In this document: piece after piece, positions 1-10,213 of the stretch
Layout of the letters: every line of letters starts with the position of its first letter
Position numbering within the stretch: the first letter of the stretch is position 1
Source of the DNA: Hybos culiciformis
Lineage: Eukaryota > Arthropoda > Insecta > Diptera > Hybotidae
Assembly: GCA_964007475.1 (NCBI GenBank)
Contig: CAXFZM010000043.1
Coordinates: 1 to 64,000 of the forward strand
Length of the DNA: 64,000 nucleotides
Direction of reading: 5' to 3'
Notes under the pieces: generated by a model
Told to the model about the DNA's origin: nothing
Databases searched by the model: none
What the model saw: the letters and a program-made list of their open reading frames with translations, nothing else
Position numbers and translations under genes: made by a program

Positions 1-696
1 AGACCTTTAATTTAAGCCAAAAACGGAGGTTCTCCGAGGTCTGGAGCCGGAGTAATGAACAAAAAACCAGCCCAAAGTCAACATTTTATGTGTTAAAGTT
101 AGGGGGTTTGCTCACCTTATCGTTTATTTCTCCGGATCTAGAAAACCGATTTTCATAAAAATCGCACAGAAAGAAGCGTAATTTCTAGAGCTTTAATTTA
201 AGCCAAAAACGGAGGTCCGCCGAAGTCTGGAGCCGGAGTAATGAACAAAAAACCAGACCAAAGTCAACATTTTATGTGTTAAAGTTAGGGGGTTTGCTCA
301 CCTTATCGTTTATTTCTCCGGATCTAGAAAACCGATTTTCATAAAAATTGCACAGAAAGAAGCGTAATTTCTAGACCTTTAATTTAAGCCAAAAACGGAG
401 GTTCTCCGAGGTCTGGAGCCGGAGTAATGAACAAAAAACCAGCCCAAAGTCAACATTTTATGTGTTAAAGTTAGGGGGTTTGCTCACCTTATCGTTTATT
501 TCTCCGGATCTAGAAAACCGATTTTCATAAAAATTGCACAGAAAGAAGCGTAATTTCTAGACCTTTAATTTAAGCCAAAAAGGGAGGTTCTCCGAGGTCT
601 GGAGCCGGAGTAATGAACAAAAAACCAGCCCAAAGTCAACATTTTATGTGTTAAAATTAGGGGGTTTGCTCACCTTATCGTTTATTTCTCCGGATC

Positions 697-703
697 TATA
701 AAA
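697..703 (+). other. TATAAAA created by g141t (first of about 23)
   Basis: The g141t change turns TCTAGAAAA into TCTATAAAA, which removes one XbaI site and creates a TATA-box-like heptamer. This is the first occurrence. It recurs in the g25a/g38t monomers, in several T and U monomers in the middle domain (for example near 29448, 31494, 35586, 37446 and 41724), and densely at the right end. There is no accompanying promoter context or open reading frame, so I annotate it as a sequence state and not as a promoter. Confidence 0.5.
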
Positions 704-744
704 CCGATTTTCATAAAAATTGCACAGAAAGAAGCGTAATTTCT

Positions 745-930
745 AGACCTTTAATTTAAGCCAAAAACGGAGGTTCTCCGAGGTCTGGAGCCGGAGTAAT
801 GAACAAAAAACCAGCCCAAAGTCAACATTTTATGTGTTAAAGTTAGGGGGTTTGCTCACCTTATCGTTTATTTCTCCGGATCTAGAAAACCGATTTTCAT
901 AAAAATTGCACAGAAAGAAGCGTAATTTCT
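745..930. repeat. Reference monomer, type T
   Basis: This unit matches the majority base at every site I track and serves as the coordinate standard for variant names. Landmarks by monomer position: CGGAG 24-28, GTT 29-31 and CTCCG 32-36 form a perfect 5-bp inverted repeat with a 3-base loop. A second CGGAG at 48-52 could pair with the same CTCCG. A run of five G lies at 102-106. TTTCT 127-131 and AGAAA 140-144 form another dyad around an 8-base loop. ATTTT 149-153, CATA and AAAAT 158-162 form a third. TCCGGA (BspEI site) is at 131-136. TCTAGA (XbaI site) occurs twice, at 137-142 and across the monomer boundary at 184-186 plus 1-3. The length is 62 codons, so phase is kept between units, but stop codons recur in each unit. 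Confidence 0.9.
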
Positions 931-2790
931 AGACCTTTAATTTAAGCCAAAAACGGAGGTTCTCCGAGGTCTGGAGCCGGAGTAATGAACAAAAAACCAG
1001 CCCAAAGTCAACATTTTATGTGTTAAAGTTAGGGGGTTTGCTCACCTTATCGTTTATTTCTCCGGATCTAAAAAACCGATTTTCATAAAAAATTGCACAG
1101 AAAGAAGCGTAATTTCTAGACCTTTAATTTAAGCCAAAAACGGAGGTTCTCCGAGGTCTGGAGCCGGAGTAATGAACAAAAAACCAGCCCAAAGTCAACA
1201 TTTTATGTGTTAAAGTTAGGGGGTTTGCTCACCTTATCGTTTATTTCTCCGGATCTAGAAAACCGATTTTCATAAAAATTGCACAGAAGGAAGTGTAATT
1301 TCTAGAGCTTTAATTTAAGCCAAAAACGGAGGTCCGCCGAAGTCTGGAGCCGGAGTAATGAACAAAAAACCAGCCCAAAGTCAACATTTTATGTGTTAAA
1401 GTTAGGGGGTTTGCTCACCTTATCGTTTATTTCTCCGGATCTAGAAAACCGATTTTCATAAAAATTGCAGAGAAAGAAGCGTCATTTCTAGACCTTTAAT
1501 TTAAGCCAAAAACGGAGGTTCTCCGAGGTCTGGAGCCGGAGTAATGAACAAAAAACCAGCCCAAAGTCAACATTTTATGTGTTAAAGTTAGGGGGTTTGC
1601 TCACCTTATCGTTTATTTCTCCGGATCTAGAAAACCGATTTTCATAAAAATTGCACAAAAAGAAGCGTAATTTCTAGACCTTTAATTTAAGCCAAAAACA
1701 GAGGTTCTCCGATGTCTGGAGCCGGAGTAATGAACAAAAAACCAGCCCAAAGTCAACATTTTATGTGTTAAAGTTAGGGGGTTTGCTCACCTTATCGTTT
1801 ATTTCTCCGGATCTATAAAACCGATTTTCATAAAAATTGCACAGAAAGAAGCGTAATTTCTAGACCTTTAATTTAAGCCAAAAACGGAGGTCCGCCGAAG
1901 TCTGGAGCCGGAGTAATGAACAAAAAACCAGCCCAAAGTCAACTTTTATGTGTTAAAGTTAGGGGGTTTGCTCACCTTATCGTTTATTTCTCCGGATCTA
2001 GAAAACCGATTTTCATCAAAATTGCACAGAAAGAAGCGTAATTTCTAGACCTTTAATTTAAGCCAAAAACGGAGGTCCGCCGAAGTCTGGAGCCGGAGTA
2101 ATGAACAAAAAACCAGCCCAAAGTCAACATTTTATGTGTTAAAGTTAGGGGGTTTGCTCACCTTATCGTTTATTTCTCCGGATCTAGAAAACCGATTTTC
2201 ATAAAAATTGCACAGAAAGAAGCGTAATTTCTAGACCTTTAATTTAAGCCAAAAACGGAGGTCCGCCGAAGTCTGGAGCCGGAGTAATGAACAAAAAACC
2301 AGCCCAAAGTCAACATTTTATGTGTTAAAGTTAGGGCGTTTGCTCACCTTATCGTTTATTTCTCCGGATCTAGAAAACCGATTTTCATAAAAATTGCACA
2401 GAAAGAAGCGTAATTTCTAGAGCTTTAATTTAAGCCAAAAACGGAGGTTCTCCGAGGTCTGGAGCCGGAGTAATGAACAAAAAACCAGTCCAAAGTCAAC
2501 ATTTTATGTGTTAAAGTTAGGGGGTTTGCTCACATTATCGTTTATTTCTCCAGATCTAGAAAACCGATTTTCATAAAAATTGCACAGAAAGAAGCGTAAT
2601 TTCTAGATCTTTAATTTAAGCCAAAAACGGAGGTTCTCCGAGGTCTGGAGCCGGAGTAATGAACAAAAAACCAGCCCAAAGTCAACATTTTATGTGTTAA
2701 AGTTAGGGGGTTTGCTCACCTTATCGTTTATTTCTCCGGATCTAGAAAACCGATTTTCATAAAAATTGCACAGAAAGAAGCGTAATTTCT

Positions 2791-2976
2791 AGACCTTTAA
2801 TTTAAGCCAAAAACGGAGGTTCGCCGAAGTCTACAGCCGGAGTAATGAACAAAAAACCAGCCCAAAGTCAACATTTTATGTGTTAAAGTTAGAGGGTTTG
2901 TTCACCTTATCGTTTATTTCTCCGGATCTAGAAAACCGATTTTCATAAAAATTGCACAGAAAGAAGCGTAATTTCT
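2791..2976. repeat. Hybrid T/U monomer
   Basis: Positions 31-38 read as t31, g33, a38, so this unit carries two of the three differences that separate U from T. It also has g43a and g44c changes (CTACAGCC) and a G-run interrupted to AGAGGG. Its 10-monomer partner at 4643-4828 has the same t31/g33/a38 state and the same AGAGGG change, but lacks the CTACAG change and the extra substitution in GTTCACC. It could be an evolutionary intermediate between T and U or the product of a short conversion tract; the sequence alone does not decide. Confidence 0.8.
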
Positions 2977-3154
2977 AGACCTTTAATTTAAGCCAAAAAC
3001 GGAGGTCCGCCGAAGTCTGGAGCCGGAGTAATGAACAAAAAACCAGCCCAAAGTCAACATTTTATGTGTTAAAGTTAGGGGGTTTGCTCACCTTATCGTT
3101 TATTTCTCCGGATCTAGAAAACCGATTTTCATAAAAGAAAGAAGCGTAATTTCT
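2977..3154. repeat. Monomer with 8-base deletion
   Basis: This U-type unit is 178 bp. The normal stretch after CATAAAA has lost the eight bases ATTGCACA, so CATAAAA runs straight into GAAAGAAG, near 3136-3137. The break has a single shared A at most. The 10-monomer partner at 4829 does not share it, so the deletion postdates that duplication or was repaired there. It is unique in the window. Confidence 0.9.
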
Positions 3155-3340
3155 AGACCTTTAATTTAAGCCAAAAACGGAGATTCTCCGAGGTCTGGAG
3201 CCGGAGTAATGAACAAAAAACCAGACCAAAGTCAACATTTTATGTGTTAAAATTAGGGGGTTTGCTCACCTTATCGTTTATTTCTCCGGATCTAGAAAAC
3301 CGATTTTCATAAAAATCGCACAGAAAGAAGCGTAATTTCT

Positions 3341-3526
3341 AGAGCTTTAATTTAAGCCAAAAACGGAGGTCCGCCGAAGTCTGGAGCCGGAGTAATGAAC
3401 AAAAAACCAGCCCAAAGTCAACATTTTATGTGTTAAAGTTAGGGGGTTTGCTCACCTTATCGTTTATTTCTCCGGATCTAGAAAACCGATTTTCATAAAA
3501 ATTGCACAGAAAGAAGCGTAATTTCT
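3341..3526. repeat. Reference monomer, type U
   Basis: This is a representative of the second main monomer type. Compared with type T it has g4 (AGAGC instead of AGACC), c31, g33 and a38, giving GTCCGCCGAAG where T has GTTCTCCGAGG. The change breaks the 5-bp hairpin at 24-36 and leaves only a CGG/CCG three-base stem. The preceding monomer (3155-3340) ends with c163 (AATCGCAC). This pairing of c163 with g4 and U in the next unit recurs dozens of times along the window, so the variants travel as one haplotype of roughly 60 bases that crosses the nominal monomer boundary. U monomers with c4 also exist, for example at 1862, 2047 and 2233 and nearly throughout the last 2.5 kb. Confidence 0.88.
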
Positions 3527-6500
3527 AGACCTTTAATTTAAGCCAAAAACGGAGGTTCTCCGAGGTCTGGAGCCGGAGTAATGAACAAAAAACCAGCCCA
3601 AAGTCAACATTTTATGTGTTAAAGTTAGGGGGTTTGCTCACCTTATCGTTTATTTCTCCGGATCTCGAAAACCGATTTTCATAAAAATTGCACAGAAAGA
3701 AGCGTAATTTCTAGACCTTTAATTTAAGCCAAAAACGGAGGTTCTCCGAGGTCTGGAGCCGGAGTAATGAACAAAAAACCAGACCAAAGTCAACATTTTA
3801 TGTGTTAAAGTTAGGGGGTTTGCTCACCTTATCGTTTATTTCTCCGGATCTAGAAAACCGATTTTCATAAAAATTGCACAGAAAGAAGCGTAATTTCTAG
3901 ACCTTTAATTTAAGCCAAAAACGGAGGTTCTCCGAGGTCTGGAGCCGGAGTAATGAACAAAAAACCAGCCCAAAGTCAACATTTTATGTGTTAAAGTTAG
4001 GGGGTTTGCTCACCTTATCGTTTATTTCTCCGGATCTAGAAAACCGATTTTCATAAAAATTGCACAGAAAGAAGCGTAATTTCTAGACCTTTAATTTAAG
4101 CCAAAAACGGAGGTTCTCCGAGGTCTGGAGCCGGAGTAATGAACAAAAAACCAGCCCAAAGTCAACATTTTATGTGTTAAAGTTAGGGGGTTTGCTCACC
4201 TTATCGTTTATTTCTCCGGATCTAGAAAACCGATTTTCATAAAAATTGCACAGAAAGAAGCGTAATTTCTAGACCTTTAATTTAAGCCAAAAACGGAGGT
4301 CCGCCGAAGTCTGGAGCCGGAGTAATGAACAAAAAACCAGCCCAAAGTCAACATTTTATGTGTTAAAGTTAGGGGGTTTGCTCACCTTATCGTTTATTTC
4401 TCCGGATCTAGAAAACCGATTTTCATAAAAATTGCACAGAAAGAAGCGTAATTTCTAGACCTTTAATTTAAGCCAAAAACGGAGGTCCGCCGAAGTCTGG
4501 AGCCGGAGTAATGAACAAAAAACCAGCCCAAAGTCAACATTTTATGTGTTAAAGTTAGGGGGTTTGCTCACCTTATCGTTTATTTCTCCGGATCTAGAAA
4601 ACCGATTTTCATAAAAATTGCACAGAAAGAAGCGTAATTTCTAGACCTTTAATTTAAGCCAAAAACGGAGGTTCGCCGAAGTCTGGAGCCGGAGTAATGA
4701 ACAAAAAACCAGCCCAAAGTCAACATTTTATGTGTTAAAGTTAGAGGGTTTGCTCACCTTATCGTTTATTTCTCCGGATCTAGAAAACCGATTTTCATAA
4801 AAATTGCACAGAAAGAAGCGTAATTTCTAGACCTTTAATTTAAGCCAAAACGGAGGTCCGCCGAAGTCTGGAGCCGGAGTAATGAACAAAAAACCAGCCC
4901 AAAGTCAACATTTTATGTGTTAAAGTTAGGGGGTTTGCTCACCTTATCGTTTATTTCTCCGGATCTAGAAAACCGATTTTCATAAAAATTGCACAGAAAG
5001 AAGCGTAATTTCTAGACCTTTAATTTAAGCCAAAAACGGAGGTTCTCCGAGGTCTGGAGCCGGAGTAATGAATAAAAAACCAGCCCAAAGTCAACATTTT
5101 ATGTGTTAAAGTTAGGGGGTTTGCTCACCTTATCGTTTATTTCTCCGGATCTAGAAAACCGATTTTCATAAAAATCGCACAGAAAGAAGCGTAATTTCTA
5201 GAGCTTTAATTTAAGCCAAAAACGGAGGTCCGCCGAAGTCTGGAGCCGGAGTAATGAACAAAAAACAAGCCAAAGTCAACATTTTATGTGTTAAAGTTAG
5301 GGGGTTTGCTCACCTTATCGTTTATTTCTCCGGATCTAGAAAACCGATTTTCATAAAAATTGCACAGAAAGAAGCGTAATTTCTAGACCTTTAATTTAAG
5401 CCAAAAACGGAGGTTCTCCGAGGTCTGGAGCCGGAGTAATGAACAAAAAACCAGCCCAAAGTCAACATTTTATGTGTTAAAGTTAGGGGGTTTGCTCACC
5501 TTATCGTTTATTTCTCCGGATCTAGAGAACCGATTTTCATAAAAATTGCACAGAAAGAAGCGTAATTTCTAGACCTTTAATTTAAGCCAAAAACGTAGGT
5601 TCTCCGAGGTCTGGAGCCGGAGTAATGAACAAAAAACCAGACCAAAGTCAACATTTTATGTGTTAAAGTTAGGGGGTTTGCTCACCTTATCGTTTATTTC
5701 TCCGGATCTAGAAAACCAATTTTCATAAAAATTGCACAGAAAGAAGCGTAATTTCTAGACCTTTAATTTAAGCCAAAAACGGAGGTTCTCCGAGGTCTGG
5801 AGCCGGAGTAATGAACAAAAAACCAGCCCAAAGTCAACATTTTATGTGTTAAAGTTAGGGGGTTTGCTCACCTTATCGTTTATTTCTCCGGATCTAGAAA
5901 ACCGATTTTCATAAAATTTGCACAGAAAGAAGCGTAATTTCTAGACCTTTAATTTAAGCCAAAAACGGAGGTTCTCCGAGGTCTGGAGCCGGAGTAATGA
6001 ACAAAAAACCAGCCCAAAGTCAACATTTTATGTGTTAAAGTTAGGGGGTTTGCTCACCTTATCGTTTATTTCTCCGGATCTAGAAAACCGATTTTCATAA
6101 AAATTGCACAGTAAGAAGCGTAATTTCTAGACCTTTAATTTAAGCCATAAACGGAGGTTCTCCGAGGTCTGGAGCCGGAGTAATGAACAAAAAACCAGCC
6201 CAAAGTCAACATTTTATGTGTTAAAGTTAGGGGGGTTTGCTCACCTTATCGTTTATTTCTCCGGATCTAGAAAACCGATTTTCATAAAAATCGCACAGAA
6301 AGAAGCGTAATTTCTAGAGCTTTAATTTAAGCCAAAAACGGAGGTCCGCCGAAGTCTGGAGCCGGAGTAATGAACAAAAAACCAGCCCAAAGTCAACATT
6401 TTATGTGTTAAAGTTAGGGGGTTTGCTCACCTTATCGTTTATTTCTCCGGATCTAGAAAACCGATTTTCATAAAATTTGCACAGAAAGAAGCGTAATTTC

Positions 6501-8919
6501 TGGACCTTTAATTTAAGCCAAAAACGGAGGTTCTCCGAGGTCTGGAGCCGGAGTAATGAACAAAAAACCAGCCCAAAGTCAACATTTTATGTGTTAAAGT
6601 TAGGGGGTTTGCTCACCTTATCGTTTATTTCTCCGGATCTAGAAAACCGATTTTCATAAAAATTGCACAGAAAGAAACGTAATTTCTAGACCTTTAATTT
6701 AAGCCAAAAACGGAGGTTCTCCGAGGTCTGGAGCCGGAGTAATGAACAAAAAACCAGCCCAAAGTCAACATTTTATGTGTTAAAATTAGGGGGTTTGCTC
6801 ACCTTATCGTTTATTTCTCCGGATCTAGAAAACCGATTTTCATAAAAATCGCACAGAAAGAAGCGTAATTTCTAGAGCTTTAATTTAAGCCAAAAACGGA
6901 GGTCCGCCGAAGTCTGGAGCCGGAGTAATGAACAAAAAACCAGCCCAAAGTCAACATTTTATGTGTTAAAGTTAGGGGGTTTGCTCACCTTATCGTTTAT
7001 TTCTCCGGATCTAGAAAACCGATTTTCATAAAATTTGCACAGAAAGAAGCGTAATTTCTAGACCTTTAATTTAAGCCAAAAACGGAGGTTCTCCGAGGTC
7101 TGGAGCCGGAGTAATGAACAAAAAACCAGCCCAAAGTCAACATTTTATGTGTTAAAGTTAGGGGGTTTGCTCACCTTATCGTTTATTTCTCCGGATCTAG
7201 AAAACCGATTTTCATAAAAATTGCACAGAAAGAAGCGTAATTTCTAGACCTTTAATTTAAGCCAAAAACGGAGGTTCTCCGAGGTCTGGAGCCGGAGTAA
7301 TGAACAAAAAACCAGCCCAAAGTCAACATTTTATGTGTTAAAGTTAGGGGGTTTGCTCACCTTATCGTTTATTTCTCCGGATCTAGAAAACCGATTTTCA
7401 TAAAAATTGCACAGAAAGAAGCGTAATTTCTAGACCTTTAATTTAAGCCAAAAACGGAGGTTCTCCGAGGTCTGGAGCCGGAGTAATGAACAAAAAACCA
7501 GCCCAAAGTCAACATTTTATGTGTTAAAGTTAGGGGGTTTGCTCACCTTATCGTTTATTTCTCCGGATCTAGAAAACCGATTTTCATAAAAATCGCACAG
7601 AAAGAAGCGTAATTTCTAGAGCTTTAATTTAAGCCAAAAACGGAGGTCCGCCGAAGTCTGGAGCCGGAGTAATGAACAAAAAACCAGACCAAAGTCAACA
7701 TTTTATGTGTTAAAGTTAGGGGGTTTGCTCACCTTATCGTTTATTTCTCCGGATCTAGAAAACCGATTTTCATAAAAATTGCACAGAAAGAAGCGTAATT
7801 TCTAGACCTTTAATTTAAGCCAAAAACGGAGGTTCTCCGAGGTCTGGAGCCGGAGTAATGAACAAAAAACCAGCCCAAAGTCAACATTTTATGTGTTAAA
7901 GTTAGGGGGTTTGCTCATCTTATCGTTTATTTCTCCGGATCTAGAAAACCGATTTTCATAAAAATTGCACAGAAAGAAGCGTAATTTCTAGACCTTTAAT
8001 TTAAGCCAAAAACGGAGGTTCTCCGAGGTCTGGAGCCGGAGTAATGAACAAAAAACCAGACCAAAGTCAACATTTTATGTGTTAAAGTTAGGGGGTTTGC
8101 TCACCTTATCGTTTATTTCTCCGGATCTAGAAAACCAATTTTCATAAAAATTGCACAGAAAGAAGCGTAATTTCTAGACCTTTAATTTAAGCCAAAAACG
8201 GAGGTTCTCCGAGGTCTGGAGCCGGAGTAATGAACAAAAAACCAGCCCAAAGTCAACATTTTATGTGTTAAAGTTAGGGGGTTTGCTCACCTTATCGTTT
8301 ATTTCTCCGGATCTAGAAAACCGATTTTCATAAAAATTGCACAGTAAGAAGCGTAATTTCTAGACCTTTAATTTAAGCCAAAAACGGAGGTTCTCCGAGG
8401 TCTGGAGCCGGAGTAATGAACAAAAAACCAGCCCAAAGTCAACATTTTATGTGTTAAAGTTAGGGGGTTTGCTCACCTTATCGTTTATTTCTCCGGATCT
8501 AGAAAACCGATTTTCATAAAAATCGCACAGAAAGAAGCGTAATTTCTAGAGCTTTAATTTAAGCCAAAAACGGAGGTCCGCCGAAGTCTGGAGCCGGAGT
8601 AACGAACAAAAAACCAGCCCAAAGTCAACATTTTATGTGTTAAAGTTAGGGGGTTTGCTCACCTTATCGTTTATTTCTCCGGATCTAGAAAACCGATTTT
8701 CATAAAATTTGCACAGAAAGAAGCGTAATTTCTAGACCTTTAATTTAAGCCAAAAACGGAGGTTCTCCGAGGTCTGGAGCCGGAGTAATGAACAAAAAAC
8801 CAGCCCAAAGTCAACATTTTATGTGTTAAAGTTAGGGGGTTTGCTCACCTTATCGTTTATTTCTCCGGATCTAGAAAACCGATTTTCATAAAAATTGCAC
8901 AGTAAGAAGCGTAATTTCT

Positions 8920-9096
8920 AGACCTTTAATTTAAGCCATAAACGGAGGTTCTCCGAGGTCTGGAGCCGGAGTAATGAACAAAAAACCAGCCCAAAGTCAA
9001 CATTTTATGTGTTAAAGTTAGGGGGGTTATCGTTTATTTCTCCGGATCTAGAAAACCGATTTTCATAAAAATTGCACAGAAAGAAGCGTAATTTCT
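8920..9096. repeat. Monomer with 10-base deletion
   Basis: This a20t unit belongs to the subfamily with six Gs at 102-107, but the ten bases after the G-run (TTTGCTCACC) are missing, so GGGGGG meets TTATCG at 9026/9027. TT occurs at both sides of the break, which is consistent with a short-homology slip. The duplicate unit at 19079-19265 is intact, so the deletion is younger than segmental duplication 1. It occurs once in the window. Confidence 0.9.
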
Positions 9097-10213
9097 AGAG
9101 CTTTAATTTAAGCCAAAAACGGAGGTCCGCCGAAGTCTGGAGCCGGAGTAATGAACAAAAAACCAGCCCAAAGTCAACATTTTATGTGTTAAAGTTAGGG
9201 GGTTTGCTCACCTTATCGTTTATTTCTCCGGATCTAGAAAACCGATTTTCATAAAAATCGCACAGAAAGAAGCGTAATTTCTAGAGCTTTAATTTAAGCC
9301 AAAAACGGAGGTCCGCCGAAGTCTGGAGCCGGAGTAATGAACAAAAAACCAGCCCAAAGTCAACATTTTATGTGTTAAAGTTAGGGGGTTTGCTCACCTT
9401 ATCGTTTATTTCTCCGGATCTAGAAAACCGATTTTCATAAAAATTGCACAGTAAGAAGCGTAATTTCTAGACCTTTAATTTAAGCCATAAACGGAGGTTC
9501 TCCGAGGTCTGGAGCCGGAGTAATGAACAAAAAACCAGCCCAAAGTCAACATTTTATGTGTTAAAGTTAGGGGGGTTTGCTCACCTTATCGTTTATTTCT
9601 CCGGATCTAGAAAACCGATTTTCATAAAAATTGCACAGAAAGAAGCGTAATTTCTAGAGCTTTAATTTAAGCCAAAAACGGAGGTCCGCCGAAGTCTGGA
9701 GCCGGAGTAATGAACAAAAAACCAGCCCAAAGTCAACATTTTATGTGTTAAAGTTAGGGGGTTTGCTCACCTTATCGTTTATTTCTCCGGATCTAGAAAA
9801 CCGATTTTCATAAAAATCGCACAGAAAGAAGCGTAATTTCTAGAGCTTTAATTTAAGCCAAAAACGGAGGTCCGCCGAAGTCTGGAGCCGGAGTAATGAA
9901 CAAAAAACCAGCCCAAAGTCAACATTTTATGTGTTAAAGTTAGGGGGTTTGCTCACCTTATCGTTTATTTCTCCGGATCTAGAAAACCGATTTTCATAAA
10001 ATTTGCACAGAAAGAAGCGTAATTTCTAGACCTTTAATTTAAGCCAAAAACGGAGGTTCTCCGAGGTCTGGAGCCGGAGTAATGAACAAAAAACCAGCCC
10101 AAAGTCAACATTTTATGTGTTAAAGTTAGGGGGTTTGCTCACCTTATCGTTTATTTCTCCGGATCTAGAAAACCGATTTTCATAAAAATTGCACAGAAAG
10201 AAGCGTAATTTCT

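Larger units (their letters stand above)
1..6315. repeat. Left mixed block with 10-monomer periodicity
   Basis: This block holds 34 monomers of mixed T and U type with more private variants than later blocks. An ordered run at 931-2046 reads: g141a with an extra A, c177t, U with c167g/a180c, plain T, g25a/g38t with g141t, then U with deletion of a83. The same order reappears at 58891-60192, so it looks like an old HOR core. A 10-monomer period is visible from the rare hybrid monomer at 2791 and its partner at 4643. They are 1852 bases apart, which is 10 units minus the 8-base deletion at 3136-3137. Followers match in type order: U, T with c163, g4 U, T, T with c71a. Single-base deletions occur near 4850 and 5266. 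Confidence 0.8.

Noticed and set aside
98..106. Telomere-like TTAGGG within GTTAGGGGG
   Set aside because: It occurs once per 186-bp monomer and never in tandem, so it is not a telomeric repeat. A single G-run per monomer also gives no local quadruplex.
6477..6659. 60-codon open frame starting with TTG (identical one at 17008-17190)
   Set aside because: It spans one monomer of the satellite. It is open only because A-to-G at the monomer start changes the usual TAG to TGG; the next unit closes it at TAA. The two identical copies are explained by segmental duplication 1. There is no ribosome-binding or splice context and no conserved protein signature.
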